From DATLGB01 sp964242305 (lineage in GTDB: Bacteria > Actinomycetota > Thermoleophilia > Solirubrobacterales > Solirubrobacteraceae): 64,000 nucleotides of DNA. Location of the stretch: assembly GCA_964242305.1 (NCBI GenBank), contig CAXTBB010000003.1, forward strand, positions 124,001 to 188,000, given 5' to 3'. The translations under genes and the position numbers were made by a program. Shown in pieces: positions 1 through 8,151 of this stretch; position 1 is the stretch's first letter, and every line of letters starts with the position of its first letter. A model generated the notes under the pieces. That model was not told the origin of the DNA. It made no database searches and was given only the letters and a program-made list of their open reading frames with translations.

Positions 1-518
1 GCCACGTAGGCGCGGGCGCTCGGCATCGGCCGCCAGAACACCGGCAGGTTGGGCTCGTTCCAGACCTGCCAGGCGCGGATCGGCCGCTCCGGCACGCTCG
101 GGTGGGTACGCCAGAACGTCCCGGCGGGCCCGTAGCGGCGGACGGCGGCGACCGCGAAGTCGGCCAGGTCGCGGTTGTCGCGCGGCGGGCGCATGCCGGT
201 CTCTCCCGCCGGCTGGTCCACCGCCCAGGCCGGCGCGTCGATCAGGAACGGGAGGATGGTCAGGCCGCGCTGGGCGGCGCTGGCGACGGCCCGGTCGTGC
301 CCGCTCCAGTCGTAGACGCCCGGGCTCGGCTCGAGCAGCTTCCAGCTCCACGGCTGGCGGACGGCCCCGAATCCCGTCGCCGCCTGGCCGGCCGCGGCGG
401 TGTTGCGCACGGCCGCCGACGTCGACAGCTCGTCCTCGCTGTAGACGCCGAGCACGGTCGCGCCGGCCGCGCCGGCCGGCACCAGCAGGACCAGCAGCGT
501 CACGAGCAGCAGGCGCAT
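1..518 (-). CDS. Secreted glycoside hydrolase-like protein, C-terminus outside the window
   Basis: Only the first 172 codons are present. The protein starts with a signal peptide (MRLLLVTLLVLLVPAGAAGA), continues with a TIM-barrel-like beginning (FGAVRQPWSWKLLEPSPGVYDW), and reaches the motif WQVWNEPN near residue 155. In clan GH-A hydrolases (GH5/GH39/GH42-like) the NEP motif carries the acid/base glutamate, so an extracellular carbohydrate-cleaving role is likely, but the substrate cannot be told. The ATG lies 8 bases after the stop of the LtrA-like gene, with GGGGAG directly before it, so it is probably the third gene of an operon with plsC and ltrA. The family assignment is inference from a fragment. 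Confidence 0.7.
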   Translation of the reverse strand, partial: MRLLLVTLLVLLVPAGAAGATVLGVYSEDELSTSAAVRNTAAAGQAATGFGAVRQPWSWKLLEPSPGVYDWSGHDRAVASAAQRGLTILPFLIDAPAWAVDQPAGETGMRPPRDNRDLADFAVAAVRRYGPAGTFWRTHPSVPERPIRAWQVWNEPNLPVFWRPMPSARAYV

Positions 519-526
519 CTCCCCAG

Positions 527-1612
527 TTAACGCACCGGACGGGCCTCCGTCGCCAAACCCGTCGCGAACACGGTCACGAGGCCGACCAGCTGGGCGAGCG
601 CGGAGACCTCCGTCCCGAGCGGGATGGTCGCCAGCAGGATCGCGGCCGTGACCGCCCGCGGGCCGCTCGTCCCGATCGCGAGCGTCCGCCGGAAGGCGAC
701 GTCGGCGATCAGGAACAGCGCCGCGCCGCCGGCCAGGAACGTGGCCGCGTCGACCTTCAGCGCGTCGAAGGGATGGGCGATCGCCTCCTCCAGCCCCGCG
801 GCCACCGCGACGATCCCGAGCAGCATCGGCAGGTGCGTGTAGCCGAAGCCGACCAACGCGAGCCGGCCACGGCGCTCGGGCGAAGCGGACGCCATCGCCG
901 ACTCGGCGCGGTCGTCGTCCCCGCCGAAGTACGTCCACCACAGGCAGGCGCTGAGCACCACGCCCAGCACGGCGATGAGCACGAGCTCGACGTCGAAGGG
1001 CAGCCCGGACGCGCCGATGCCGACGGCGACGATCGACTCCCCGATGGTGACGATCACGATCAGGCCGTGGCGCTCGACGAAGTGCGTCGCGCTGAGGTCG
1101 AAGCGCCCCGTCCCCGCCACCAACCCCGACAGCCAGATGGCCGCGAAGGCGATCGTCCAGACCACGACCTGCCCGTCCCCGCCGACGGCGCCGCCGGCGA
1201 TCACCACGACCGCCACCAGCGCGTTGGTCGCCGTCACCCGCGGGATGCCGCGCGTCCCGCCGACCGTCGTCAGCATGAACAGCCCGCCGTGCAGGAGGAC
1301 GACGACGAGGTAGGCGACGCCGAAGGCCACCCCGTCCCCCGTGTAGGCGTGCGGGATGGCCAGGGCGAGGACGAGCCAGGTCGCCATCGCGGCCAGCAGC
1401 GTCAGCCGCCGCGCCAGCGTGTCCAGCGCCACCGCGTTGGTCAGCCAGGCGTAGCCGTCGTACATCCAGAAGATCAGCCCGAGCAGGACGGTGCCGTGCA
1501 GCAGGCCCTCACCGAGGCCGCCGTGCGCGAGGACGGCGGTCAACTGCGTGATCGTGAAGACGAAGACGAGGTCGAAGAAGAGCTCGAGGGTGCTGACCCT
1601 TTGCTCAGGCAC
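527..1612 (-). CDS. LtrA-family (low temperature requirement protein A) membrane protein
   Basis: 361 residues, almost entirely hydrophobic, with about ten transmembrane segments. The N-terminus VPEQRVSTLELFFDLVFVF matches the conserved opening of the LtrA family, and VERHGLIVIVTIGESIVAVG is the second family hallmark (HGLIVIVxxGE). The biochemical function of the family is unknown; it was named for growth of Listeria at low temperature. The GTG start at 1612 overlaps the stop of the upstream acyltransferase by 8 bases (GTGCCTGA), implying translational coupling. The reading frame stays open upstream inside the acyltransferase, but that part is a shadow frame rich in Arg and Ser and was excluded. 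Confidence 0.85.
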   Translation of the reverse strand: MPEQRVSTLELFFDLVFVFTITQLTAVLAHGGLGEGLLHGTVLLGLIFWMYDGYAWLTNAVALDTLARRLTLLAAMATWLVLALAIPHAYTGDGVAFGVAYLVVVLLHGGLFMLTTVGGTRGIPRVTATNALVAVVVIAGGAVGGDGQVVVWTIAFAAIWLSGLVAGTGRFDLSATHFVERHGLIVIVTIGESIVAVGIGASGLPFDVELVLIAVLGVVLSACLWWTYFGGDDDRAESAMASASPERRGRLALVGFGYTHLPMLLGIVAVAAGLEEAIAHPFDALKVDAATFLAGGAALFLIADVAFRRTLAIGTSGPRAVTAAILLATIPLGTEVSALAQLVGLVTVFATGLATEARPVR

Positions 1613-2330
1613 GCAGCTCCGCGTCGAGGCCACCGTACAGCGACTTGATGGTGCCGAAGATGGTGTCGGCGACGGCCTGCTGCTGGTCGCGCGTGGGGTC
1701 CGTGATGCGGCCCCACTGGATCGGGTCGCCGTACTTGACGTGGACCTTCGGGAACTGGCCGCGCTTCCAGTTGCGCACCTTCGAGGAGCCGTGGATGGCG
1801 GTGGGGACGACGGTGGCGCCGGACTCGAGCGCGAGCCGGCCGATGCCGCGCTTGGGCCGCTCGGAGAGGTCGGCGCTGCGCGAGCGGCCGCCCTCGCAGT
1901 ACATGACCACGGGGTTGCCGCGACCCAGGATCGCCTGCGCGGACACGAACGCCTCCTCGTCGGCGACCCCGCGCCGGACGGGGAAGACGCCCCCGTTGGT
2001 GTAGATGTACTTGAGCAGGCCGCTGAACATCTGCGACTTGGCCATGAACTGCACGCGGCGGCGGATGCCGGCGGCCACGAAGAAGTGGTCCATGAAGGAG
2101 AAGTGGTTGGGCGCGATGATGACCGGGCCGCTGACGGGGACGCGGAAGGCGTCGTGGGACTGCAGCCGGAAGAACACCCACGCGTACGTGCACGCGCACA
2201 TGCGCGTCGCCTCGTAGACCCAGTTGGGGTCGCGCGTGCGGACCCGCTCGTGGTAGCGGTCGAAGTACTCCTTGGGACGCGGGTCCTTGTAGACCTGCGC
2301 TCGCATCGGTGCCAGCTTCTCCTCGGCCAC
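1605..2330 (-). CDS. 1-acyl-sn-glycerol-3-phosphate acyltransferase family protein (PlsC-like)
   Basis: 241 residues. It carries the acyltransferase catalytic motif NHFSFMD (His76-x4-Asp81), a second motif region VFPVRRG and the glycerophosphate-binding motif as EGGRSRS instead of the usual EGTRS. It should transfer an acyl chain to lysophosphatidic acid or a related acceptor at the inner face of the membrane. The GTG start is set by a TACGAT box 6 bases upstream, which fits a leaderless transcript. It is the first gene of the minus-strand operon plsC-ltrA-glycoside hydrolase. The exact acceptor (phospholipid or mycolate-type lipid) cannot be decided from sequence alone. Confidence 0.88.
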   Translation of the reverse strand: MAEEKLAPMRAQVYKDPRPKEYFDRYHERVRTRDPNWVYEATRMCACTYAWVFFRLQSHDAFRVPVSGPVIIAPNHFSFMDHFFVAAGIRRRVQFMAKSQMFSGLLKYIYTNGGVFPVRRGVADEEAFVSAQAILGRGNPVVMYCEGGRSRSADLSERPKRGIGRLALESGATVVPTAIHGSSKVRNWKRGQFPKVHVKYGDPIQWGRITDPTRDQQQAVADTIFGTIKSLYGGLDAELRA

Positions 2331-2336
2331 GGCCGG

Positions 2337-2346
2337 ATCGTACCCT
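2337..2346. promoter_or_regulatory. Two overlapping divergent -10 boxes
   Basis: The bases ATCGTACCCT hold TACGAT read on the minus strand (6 bases before the plsC GTG) and TACCCT read on the plus strand (7 bases before the GTG of the TauE-like remnant). They share the central TA. Both distances fit leaderless promoters. Confidence 0.55.
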
Positions 2347-2353
2347 GCGCCCG

Positions 2354-2573
2354 GTGAGCCTGCTGGACGTGGCGGCGGCGGTGTCCGTCCTCGTCGGGGC
2401 CGTCGTCCTCACCACGACGATCTCGACCGCCGGCCCGCCGCTCGTCCTGCTGCTGACCGGCCGCGGCCACGCCCCGTCGAAGGTCCGCGACACGCTGCCG
2501 CGGCTACCAGCGCGCGCTGACCGCCGTGCTGGTGCTCTCGGCCCGCGTCGGGCTGGCCGCCGCCGTAGCCTGA
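2354..2573 (+). pseudogene. Frameshifted remnant of a TauE/SafE-type membrane transporter
   Basis: From GTG 2354 the translation gives a hydrophobic stretch with TTTISTAGPPLVLLLTGRG and then KVRDTLP, resembling the conserved repeat of TauE/SafE sulfite/sulfonate exporters. Just after this the sense switches by one base: YQRALTAVLVLSARVGLAAA reads in the next frame to a TGA at 2571. Intact family members have about 240 residues in two repeats, so this is at most a third of a gene with an internal frameshift. It still has a good -10 box. A short functional two-helix peptide is an alternative but less likely. Confidence 0.5.
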
Positions 2574-2582
2574 CAGCCCCCG

Positions 2583-3278
2583 GTGCCCGCCTTCCTGATC
2601 CAGATCACCGACCCGCACGTGGTCTCCGGGCCGGAGGGGGACGCCGCCGCCGCGGCGCTCACCGAGGTGGTCGACGCCATCGCGGCGCTGCCGATCCCGC
2701 CCACCGCCGTCCTGCTCAGCGGCGACCTCGTCCACGACGGCGCGCCCGCCTCCTACGCGCGGGTGCGCGAGCTGCTGGCGCCGCTGACCTCACCGGTCCA
2801 CGTGATCGCCGGCAACCACGACTCCGAGGCGCTGTGGGACGCCTTTCCGCGCGAGCACGCGGTGGACGTCGGCGACCTGCGCCTGGTCCTGCTCGACACG
2901 TCGCAACCCGGCACGGACGCCGGGCGCCTTGACCTCGACTTCGCGCTCGACGACCGCCCCACCGTCATCGCCATGCACCACCCGCCGCTGCGCACGGGCA
3001 TCAAGGCGATCGACGACCTCGGGCTCAGCGACGGCGACCGCGCGGGCCTCACCGATCTGCTCACCCGCTCGCCGCAGGTCCTGCGCGTGCTCTGCGGCCA
3101 CGTGCACCGCACCACCTTCGAGACGCTCGGCGGCGTCGGCGTCTTCACCTGTCCGGCGACCTTCGAGCAGGCCGAGCCCGCACCGACCGGTGGACTCGCC
3201 TTCGTGGAGCGCGGCCGCGCGTTCGCCATCCACACCTGGATGAACGGCGCCTTCGTCACCCAGATCCAGCCTGTGTAG
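2583..3278 (+). CDS. Metallophosphoesterase, cyclic-nucleotide phosphodiesterase-like (CpdA type)
   Basis: 231 residues with the complete calcineurin-like metal-binding set in order: ITDPHV, SGDLVHDG, AGNHDS, MHHPP and CGHVHR. These place two metal ions in the active site and make it an active phosphoesterase. The short, single-domain layout resembles class III cyclic nucleotide phosphodiesterases, although other substrates are possible. No signal peptide is seen, so it is cytoplasmic. The GTG start is preceded by TAGCCT at 2566-2571. The stop codon TAG is also the first part of the -10 box of the next gene. Confidence 0.85.
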   Translation: MPAFLIQITDPHVVSGPEGDAAAAALTEVVDAIAALPIPPTAVLLSGDLVHDGAPASYARVRELLAPLTSPVHVIAGNHDSEALWDAFPREHAVDVGDLRLVLLDTSQPGTDAGRLDLDFALDDRPTVIAMHHPPLRTGIKAIDDLGLSDGDRAGLTDLLTRSPQVLRVLCGHVHRTTFETLGGVGVFTCPATFEQAEPAPTGGLAFVERGRAFAIHTWMNGAFVTQIQPV

Positions 3279-3281
3279 CCT
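3276..3281 (+). promoter_or_regulatory. -10 box (TAGCCT) of a leaderless transcript
   Basis: TAGCCT lies 8 bases before the ATG at 3290. Its TAG is at the same time the stop codon of the metallophosphoesterase gene. Confidence 0.5.
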
Positions 3282-3289
3282 GCGGCCGC

Positions 3290-3502
3290 ATGACCGTCGT
3301 CGAAGCCCACATCACCGGCACCGTCTGGCGGGTCGAGGTCCGCCCGGGCGACCACGTCGACGAGGGCGACACCGTCGTCATCCTCGAGTCCATGAAGATG
3401 GAGATGCCCGTCGAGGCCGAGGAGGCCGGCGACGTCTCCCGCGTCCTCGTCGAGGAGGGGCAGACCGTCTCCGAGGGCGACCCGCTTGTCGAGCTCGACT
3501 GA
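3290..3502 (+). CDS. Biotin/lipoyl attachment protein (biotin carboxyl carrier domain)
   Basis: 70 residues forming a single biotinyl domain. The biotinylation motif ESMKMEMP places the acceptor lysine at residue 36, and the flanking glycine turns (RPGDHVDEGD, VEEGQTVSEGDPL) complete the flattened barrel. Such free-standing carriers accept biotin from biotin ligase and shuttle carboxyl groups for acyl-CoA carboxylases. No carboxylase subunits are nearby, so the partner must be encoded elsewhere. The downstream enoyl-CoA hydratase overlaps its end by 17 bases, which suggests a shared role in acyl-CoA metabolism. Confidence 0.88.
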   Translation: MTVVEAHITGTVWRVEVRPGDHVDEGDTVVILESMKMEMPVEAEEAGDVSRVLVEEGQTVSEGDPLVELD

Positions 3503-4289
3503 GCTCGCGGACGGCAAGCTGCGGCTGGACCACCCCGCCGAGCACGTCGCCCGCCTCACCATCGCCAACCCGGAGAAGCGCGGGGCACTCGACCACGCGA
3601 TCCTCGACGCGATCGCCGCGACGGTCCCGACCTTGGACGCGCGCTGCCTGCTCCTGACTGGGGAGGGACCGGTGTTCAGCGCCGGCTACGACATCGGCTC
3701 GCTGGACTCGGACGACTTCGCCACGGCCGCCGAGGCGCTCGTCGCCCATCCCTTCCACGCCGCCATCGAGGCGCTGGAGGCCTACCCGTACCCGGCGGTG
3801 GCGGCGCTCAACGGGCACGCGATCGGCGGTGGGCTCGAGCTCGCGCTGTCGTGCGACCTGATCGTGGCCTCCGAAGACGCGGTGGTGGGCATGCCGCCGG
3901 CCAAGCTCGGGCTCATCTACTCCCACACCGGGCTGCGCAAGTTCGTCGACGCGATCGGGCTCATGCGCACGCGCCAGCTCTTCCACGTGGGGCGCAACGT
4001 GTCCGCCGAGCGCGCGGAGGCGTGGGGGCTCGTCACCGAGGTCGTGGACGCCGACCGGCTGGCCGCCCGCGGCGTCGAGCTGGCCGGCGAGATCGCCGCG
4101 CTGGCGCCGCTGGCGCTGGCCGGCAACAAGCGCATCCTGCGCGAGCTGGTCCGCGCCGAGGGTGTGCTGGACGCCGACGTCGAGCGGGAGCTGATCGCCC
4201 TGCGCGAGTCCTGCTTCACCAGCGACGACTTCCTCGAAGGCGTGCGCTCGTTCGCCGAGAAGCGACCGCCGGAGTGGAAGGGCTCGTGA
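3486..4289 (+). CDS. Enoyl-CoA hydratase/isomerase family protein
   Basis: 267 residues of the crotonase fold. The oxyanion-hole elements FSAGYDIGSL and GHAIGGGLELALSCDLIVAS are intact, followed by PPAKLGLIYSHTGLRKF. The usual second catalytic glutamate region reads PAKLGLIYS, without a clear Glu, so the reaction (hydration, isomerisation or thioester chemistry) is uncertain. The only in-frame start is TTG at 3486, inside the end of the biotin carrier gene. The TGA stop overlaps the GTG of the next gene (GTGA), so these genes form one operon. Confidence 0.85.
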   Translation: MSSSTELADGKLRLDHPAEHVARLTIANPEKRGALDHAILDAIAATVPTLDARCLLLTGEGPVFSAGYDIGSLDSDDFATAAEALVAHPFHAAIEALEAYPYPAVAALNGHAIGGGLELALSCDLIVASEDAVVGMPPAKLGLIYSHTGLRKFVDAIGLMRTRQLFHVGRNVSAERAEAWGLVTEVVDADRLAARGVELAGEIAALAPLALAGNKRILRELVRAEGVLDADVERELIALRESCFTSDDFLEGVRSFAEKRPPEWKGS

Positions 4290-4984
4290 GGCGCGCGCCG
4301 GGAGCGGTGCGCGGCGGGATCGCGCGCGACGCCAAGTCCGTGCTCTTCGGCGGCGCCCGCCGGCGGCGGCTGGCGGCGGCGTTCCTGGCGGCGGCGGTCG
4401 TGGCGGCGGCGATGACGGTCGTGCTCGTCCGCCCGGCGTTCGCGGTCTCCGCGTGGCCGGTCTCGACCGCGGCCGGGACGCCCAACCACGGCCATCTCGT
4501 CGACGGCGTCCAGCTCCCCGACGAGGGCTTTGACTTCTTCACCTGGGACCCCGTCCTCAACACGACCCCGGACCGGCCGTGGCGGCGCTGGGGCACCGAC
4601 CGGCTGCTGAGCACGGTCTACGACGTGATCGCCGACTACCGCGCCGCCGGGGTGGGCGGGGTTCCAGTCCCGCGCGTCGGGATCATGGACCTCTCGCGCC
4701 GGCACGGCGGGCCGTTCGGGCGCCGCTACGGCGGGCTTGGCCACGCGTCGCACCAGAACGGGCTCGATGTCGACGTGCTCTACCCGCGCCTGGACGGGCG
4801 CGAGCGGCGGGCGTTCCGCGTCGACCAGGTCGACCGCGTCCGCGCGCAGGCGCTCGTCGACCGCTTCGTGGCCGCCGGAGCGCAGTACGTCTTCGTCGGC
4901 CCGCACCTCGGGCTGACCGGGCCCAAGAAGGTCGTCGTCCCGCTCGTCTACCACGACGACCACCTTCACGTTCGCATCCGCTGA
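4286..4984 (+). CDS. Membrane-anchored penicillin-insensitive murein endopeptidase-like protein
   Basis: 232 residues. An N-terminal membrane anchor or signal segment (LAAAFLAAAVVAAAMTVVLV) is followed by an extracytoplasmic domain. The zinc-site motifs HASHQNGLDVDVLY and, at the very C-terminus, YHDDHLHVRIR match MepA-type (M74/LAS family) murein endopeptidases, which cut peptide cross-links of peptidoglycan. The GTG at 4286 overlaps the upstream stop by 4 bases. Its place after acyl-CoA genes does not explain its role; general cell-wall remodelling is the simplest reading. Confidence 0.75.
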   Translation: MRRAPGAVRGGIARDAKSVLFGGARRRRLAAAFLAAAVVAAAMTVVLVRPAFAVSAWPVSTAAGTPNHGHLVDGVQLPDEGFDFFTWDPVLNTTPDRPWRRWGTDRLLSTVYDVIADYRAAGVGGVPVPRVGIMDLSRRHGGPFGRRYGGLGHASHQNGLDVDVLYPRLDGRERRAFRVDQVDRVRAQALVDRFVAAGAQYVFVGPHLGLTGPKKVVVPLVYHDDHLHVRIR

Positions 4985-5005
4985 GGACCGGGCAAGAAGG
5001 GTCCC

Positions 5006-6715
5006 ATGCGTGTCCTCGCCGTCGCCGTCCTCCTCCTGCTCGCCGCCGCCCCGGCCGCCTCGGCAGCCCCCACCGCCATCGGCACCGGCGGCGCCGCCGC
5101 CAGCGTCGACCCCTACGCGACCAAGGCCGCCATCGCGGTGCTGCGCGCCGGCGGCAACGCGATCGACGCCGCCGTCGCCGCGGCCGGCGTGCTCGGCGTC
5201 GTCGAGCCGTACTCGAGCGGCGTCGGCGGTGGCGGCTTCATGGTCATCCGCACCGCCGACGGGACCATCGACACGATCGACGGGCGCGAGTTCGCGCCGA
5301 AGGCGTTCACGCCGCGCTCGTTCCTTCAGGAGGGCAAGCCGATGGACTTCGACACCGCCGTCACCAGCGGGCTCAGCGTGGGCGTCCCCGGCACGCCCGA
5401 CACCTGGCGGGTCGCGCTCGCGCGCTACGGCACCCAGCCGCTGCGCGCCCTGATGAAGCCGGGCATCCGCCTCGCCGCGCACGGCTTCGTCGTCGACAAG
5501 ACGCTGCACCAGCAGACGGTCGACAACGCGGCGCGCTTCCGCCGCTTCCCCGCCACCAAGAAGCTCTACCTGCCCGGCGGGAAGCCGATCAAGACCGGGA
5601 GCACCCTGCGCAACCCCGGCCTGGCCCGCACCTACCGGCGCATCGCCCGGCTGGGCACGGCCCGCGGCTTCTACCGCGGCCCGATCGCCCGCGCGCTCGT
5701 CGCCACCGTCCGCCACCCGGCCGCCAAGGTCCACCGCGGCGCGATGACGCGGGGCGACCTGACCGCCTACCGGGCGCTGCGGCGCGCTCCGGTGACCACG
5801 GACTACCGCGGCTACACGATCGCCGGCATGGGTCCGCCCTCCAGCGGCGGCACCACCGTGCTCGAGGCCCTCAACATCATGGAGGCGTTCGGCGCCCCCG
5901 CGGCGTCCCCGGTGGAGGAGCTGCACCGCTACATCGAGGCGTCGCGCTACGCGTTCGCCGACCGCAACGAGTACGTCGGCGACCCGGCCTTTGTCGACAA
6001 CCCGCTCACCTGCCTGCTCTCCCAGGACTTCGCGAACGCCCGCCAGGCGCTGATCGGACCGCGGGCGCCGGACAAGCCGGTGAAGGCCGGCGACTGCCCC
6101 GGCGGCGCGCGCGCCTCGACGTCCCACGAGGGCCCGAACACCACGCACCTGACCGTCGCCGACGCGGCCGGGAACGTCGTCACCTACACGTTCACGATCG
6201 AGCAGACAGGCGGCAGCGGGATGGTCGTCCCGGGCCGCGGCTTCCTGCTCAACAACGAGCTGACCGACTTCAACTTCGAGCCGGGGACGGCGAACTCCCC
6301 CGCCGCGCGCAAGCGCCCGCGCTCGTCCATGTCCCCCACGCTCGTGCTCAAGGACGGCCGGCTGGTGCTGGCGGTGGGCTCGCCCGGCGGCTCGACCATC
6401 ATCACCACGGTCCTGCAGATCCTGGTCGACCGCTTCGAGCGCGGGATGACGCTGCCGCAGGCGATCGCGGACCCGCGCGTGTCGGAGAACAACCTCGACG
6501 CGTCCGCCGTCGAGCCGGCCTTCCGCGCGGGCGGCTACGCCGGCGCGCTGCGCGGCCTCGGTCACCGCTTCGTGCCCGCGCCGGGCGGCGAGATCGGCGC
6601 GGCGACCGGCATCGAGGTCCTGCCCGACGGCCGCTACGAGGCCGCGGCCGAGCCCGTGCGGCGCGGTGGCGGCTCGGCGATGGTGGTCACGCCCGCAGGC
6701 CGTCGAGGAGGCTGA
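5006..6715 (+). CDS. ggt: Gamma-glutamyltransferase, secreted
   Basis: 569 residues with a signal peptide (MRVLAVAVLLLLAAAPAASA). Conserved GGT features are AGGNAIDAAVAA, the GVGGGGFMVI loop, PPSSGGTTVLEALNIME, the autoprocessing site NTTHLTV with the catalytic Thr379, and the GSPGGSTIITTVLQ substrate loop. The precursor should cleave itself before Thr379 into large and small subunits and then transfer or hydrolyse gamma-glutamyl groups from glutathione-like substrates outside the membrane. AAGAAGG upstream of the ATG can serve as ribosome-binding site. The 3' end overlaps the convergent tetR-type gene by 29 bases. Confidence 0.93.
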   Translation: MRVLAVAVLLLLAAAPAASAAPTAIGTGGAAASVDPYATKAAIAVLRAGGNAIDAAVAAAGVLGVVEPYSSGVGGGGFMVIRTADGTIDTIDGREFAPKAFTPRSFLQEGKPMDFDTAVTSGLSVGVPGTPDTWRVALARYGTQPLRALMKPGIRLAAHGFVVDKTLHQQTVDNAARFRRFPATKKLYLPGGKPIKTGSTLRNPGLARTYRRIARLGTARGFYRGPIARALVATVRHPAAKVHRGAMTRGDLTAYRALRRAPVTTDYRGYTIAGMGPPSSGGTTVLEALNIMEAFGAPAASPVEELHRYIEASRYAFADRNEYVGDPAFVDNPLTCLLSQDFANARQALIGPRAPDKPVKAGDCPGGARASTSHEGPNTTHLTVADAAGNVVTYTFTIEQTGGSGMVVPGRGFLLNNELTDFNFEPGTANSPAARKRPRSSMSPTLVLKDGRLVLAVGSPGGSTIITTVLQILVDRFERGMTLPQAIADPRVSENNLDASAVEPAFRAGGYAGALRGLGHRFVPAPGGEIGAATGIEVLPDGRYEAAAEPVRRGGGSAMVVTPAGRRGG

Positions 6716-7265
6716 CCAGCGGGGCGCGCACCGCGTCCCGCTCCTCCCCCGCGGCGATCAGCAGCCCGGCCTCGCCGAGCGCGGCAACCAGCAGGTGGCC
6801 GAGCGGCGCCGCCGGCTGCGGGGCGATCGCGCCCGCGTCCATGGCGGCCTGCAGCGCGGTGACGGTCAGCCCGAGGCCGTACTGGAGGTCGAGCGCCCGC
6901 CACTCCGCCCAGCCCAGGACGGCGGGCGCCTGCTGGAGCGCGAGGCCGGCGAACTCCGGGTCCTCGCAGCGATCCAGGAACGCGTCCACGGCGACCACGA
7001 GCAGGTCCAGCGGGTCCCCCCCGCCGGTCAGCTTCGTGCCCAGCTCGGCGATCACCTCCGTCTCGACCTGTTCGATCACCGCGCGGAACAGCTCGCGCTT
7101 GCCGCCCGGGAAGTGGTGGTAGAGGGCGCCGCGGGTGACGCCGGCGTCCGCCACCAGCGTCTCGGCGGCCGTGGCGTCGAAGCCGTCGCGGGCGAAGCGC
7201 TCCCGACCCGCCGCGACCAGCGCCGCGCGAGTGGCGGCGCGGCGCTCGGGCTGGGTCGGGCTCAC
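6687..7265 (-). CDS. TetR-family transcriptional regulator
   Basis: 192 residues. The N-terminal helix-turn-helix (RAALVAAGRERFARDGFDA, then VADAGVTRGALYHHFPGGKR) is a standard TetR DNA-binding domain; the C-terminal ligand domain is not assignable. The GTG start overlaps the hydrolase stop by 4 bases (GTGA), so both are transcribed from the promoter near 8080. The 17-base palindrome at 8083-8099 in that promoter is the likely operator, so the protein probably represses its own operon and perhaps the divergent AONS-like gene. Confidence 0.9.
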   Translation of the reverse strand: MSPTQPERRAATRAALVAAGRERFARDGFDATAAETLVADAGVTRGALYHHFPGGKRELFRAVIEQVETEVIAELGTKLTGGGDPLDLLVVAVDAFLDRCEDPEFAGLALQQAPAVLGWAEWRALDLQYGLGLTVTALQAAMDAGAIAPQPAAPLGHLLVAALGEAGLLIAAGEERDAVRAPLVSLLDGLRA

Positions 7266-8071
7266 CCGGCGAACGTAGCGATCAGCTCCGCGGTCCGCGT
7301 GGGCTGGTCCAGCGACACGAAGGTGAAGCTGTCCTCGATCGTCTCGATGCGCGCGTCGGGCAGCGCCGCCGCGAGCCGCTCGGCCTGGGAAAGGCGGAAG
7401 GCGCGGTCCTCCGGCGCCCACGCCAGCAGCACCGGCCCGGGGAACGCCTCGAGGCGCTCGGCGACGTCGATGGTGATCTGCGGGCGCACCGCCCGCACGA
7501 TGGCGGCGGTGTCGCGGCGCACGCCGCGCGGACCCTTGAGGTACGCCCGCAGCCAGCGGTCCTCGAGCGCGCGGTGCGGCGCCGGGCGCTTGGTCAGCAG
7601 CCCGAAGGCGATCGGCAGCCGTCGCAGGCGCGGGACGATGCCGAGCGGCCACACCGCGGCGAAGAGCCCGCCCGGGATCCGCGCCGCCCACACCAGCGGG
7701 TGGAACATCCGCGGCGGGAAGTCCTCGTAGAGGTCGCAGGGCGTGAGGACGAGCCGGCCGACGCGCTCGCCATGATCGGCCGCGACCAGCTGCGCGAGCG
7801 CGCCGCCGGAGTCGTTGCCGACCAGGGTGACGTCGCGCAGGTCGAGATGCTCGAGTAAGTCGGCGACCATGGCGGCGACGCCGGCAGGAGTGCGGTCGGC
7901 GCCGGCGGGCAGCGGGGTCGGGTGGCAGCCGAGCGGCAGCACGGGGACGATGCAGCGGCGGTCGAGCCGGTCGACCACCCCGTCCCACAGCTCGGGGCCG
8001 ACCAGCAGGCCGTGGAGGAGGACGACGGCGTCAGCCCCGCCGCCGGGATCGGTGTCGCGATAGTCGAGCAT
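7262..8071 (-). CDS. Alpha/beta hydrolase
   Basis: 269 residues of the alpha/beta hydrolase fold. LLHGLLVGPELWDG forms the oxyanion region, and TLVGNDSGGALAQLVA is the nucleophile elbow. Its nucleophile is Asp (GNDSGG), as in haloalkane dehalogenases and epoxide hydrolases, not Ser. WAPEDRAF supplies the acid and the C-terminal DSFTFV replaces the common DSGHF with its catalytic His, so activity is uncertain. ATG 8071 was chosen over an ATG 15 bases upstream because the longer start would lie in the operator and TATCTT (8078-8083) sits 6 bases before 8071. Confidence 0.8.
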   Translation of the reverse strand: MLDYRDTDPGGGADAVVLLHGLLVGPELWDGVVDRLDRRCIVPVLPLGCHPTPLPAGADRTPAGVAAMVADLLEHLDLRDVTLVGNDSGGALAQLVAADHGERVGRLVLTPCDLYEDFPPRMFHPLVWAARIPGGLFAAVWPLGIVPRLRRLPIAFGLLTKRPAPHRALEDRWLRAYLKGPRGVRRDTAAIVRAVRPQITIDVAERLEAFPGPVLLAWAPEDRAFRLSQAERLAAALPDARIETIEDSFTFVSLDQPTRTAELIATFAG

Positions 8072-8077
8072 GCGACA

Positions 8078-8083
8078 AAGATA
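8078..8083 (-). promoter_or_regulatory. -10 box (TATCTT) of the hydrolase-tetR operon
   Basis: Read on the minus strand, TATCTT lies 6 bases before the ATG at 8071 and abuts the TetR operator, so repressor binding would block the promoter. Confidence 0.5.
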
Positions 8084-8099
8084 CATACCGTCTGTATGT
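8083..8099. promoter_or_regulatory. TetR-type operator palindrome
   Basis: ACATAC-CGTCT-GTATGT is a perfect 6-base inverted repeat with a 5-base centre, typical of TetR-family operators. It lies between the hydrolase-tetR operon and the divergent AONS-like gene and abuts the minus-strand -10 box. Confidence 0.75.
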
Positions 8100-8139
8100 G
8101 TTCTGTGCGGTTGGCCACGGAACCGTCCGAGGGGAGCCG

Positions 8140-8145
8140 TAGCTT
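8140..8145 (+). promoter_or_regulatory. -10 box (TAGCTT) of the AONS-like gene
   Basis: TAGCTT lies 6 bases before the ATG at 8152, the spacing seen at many other starts in this window. Confidence 0.5.
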
Positions 8146-8151
8146 CCGGCC

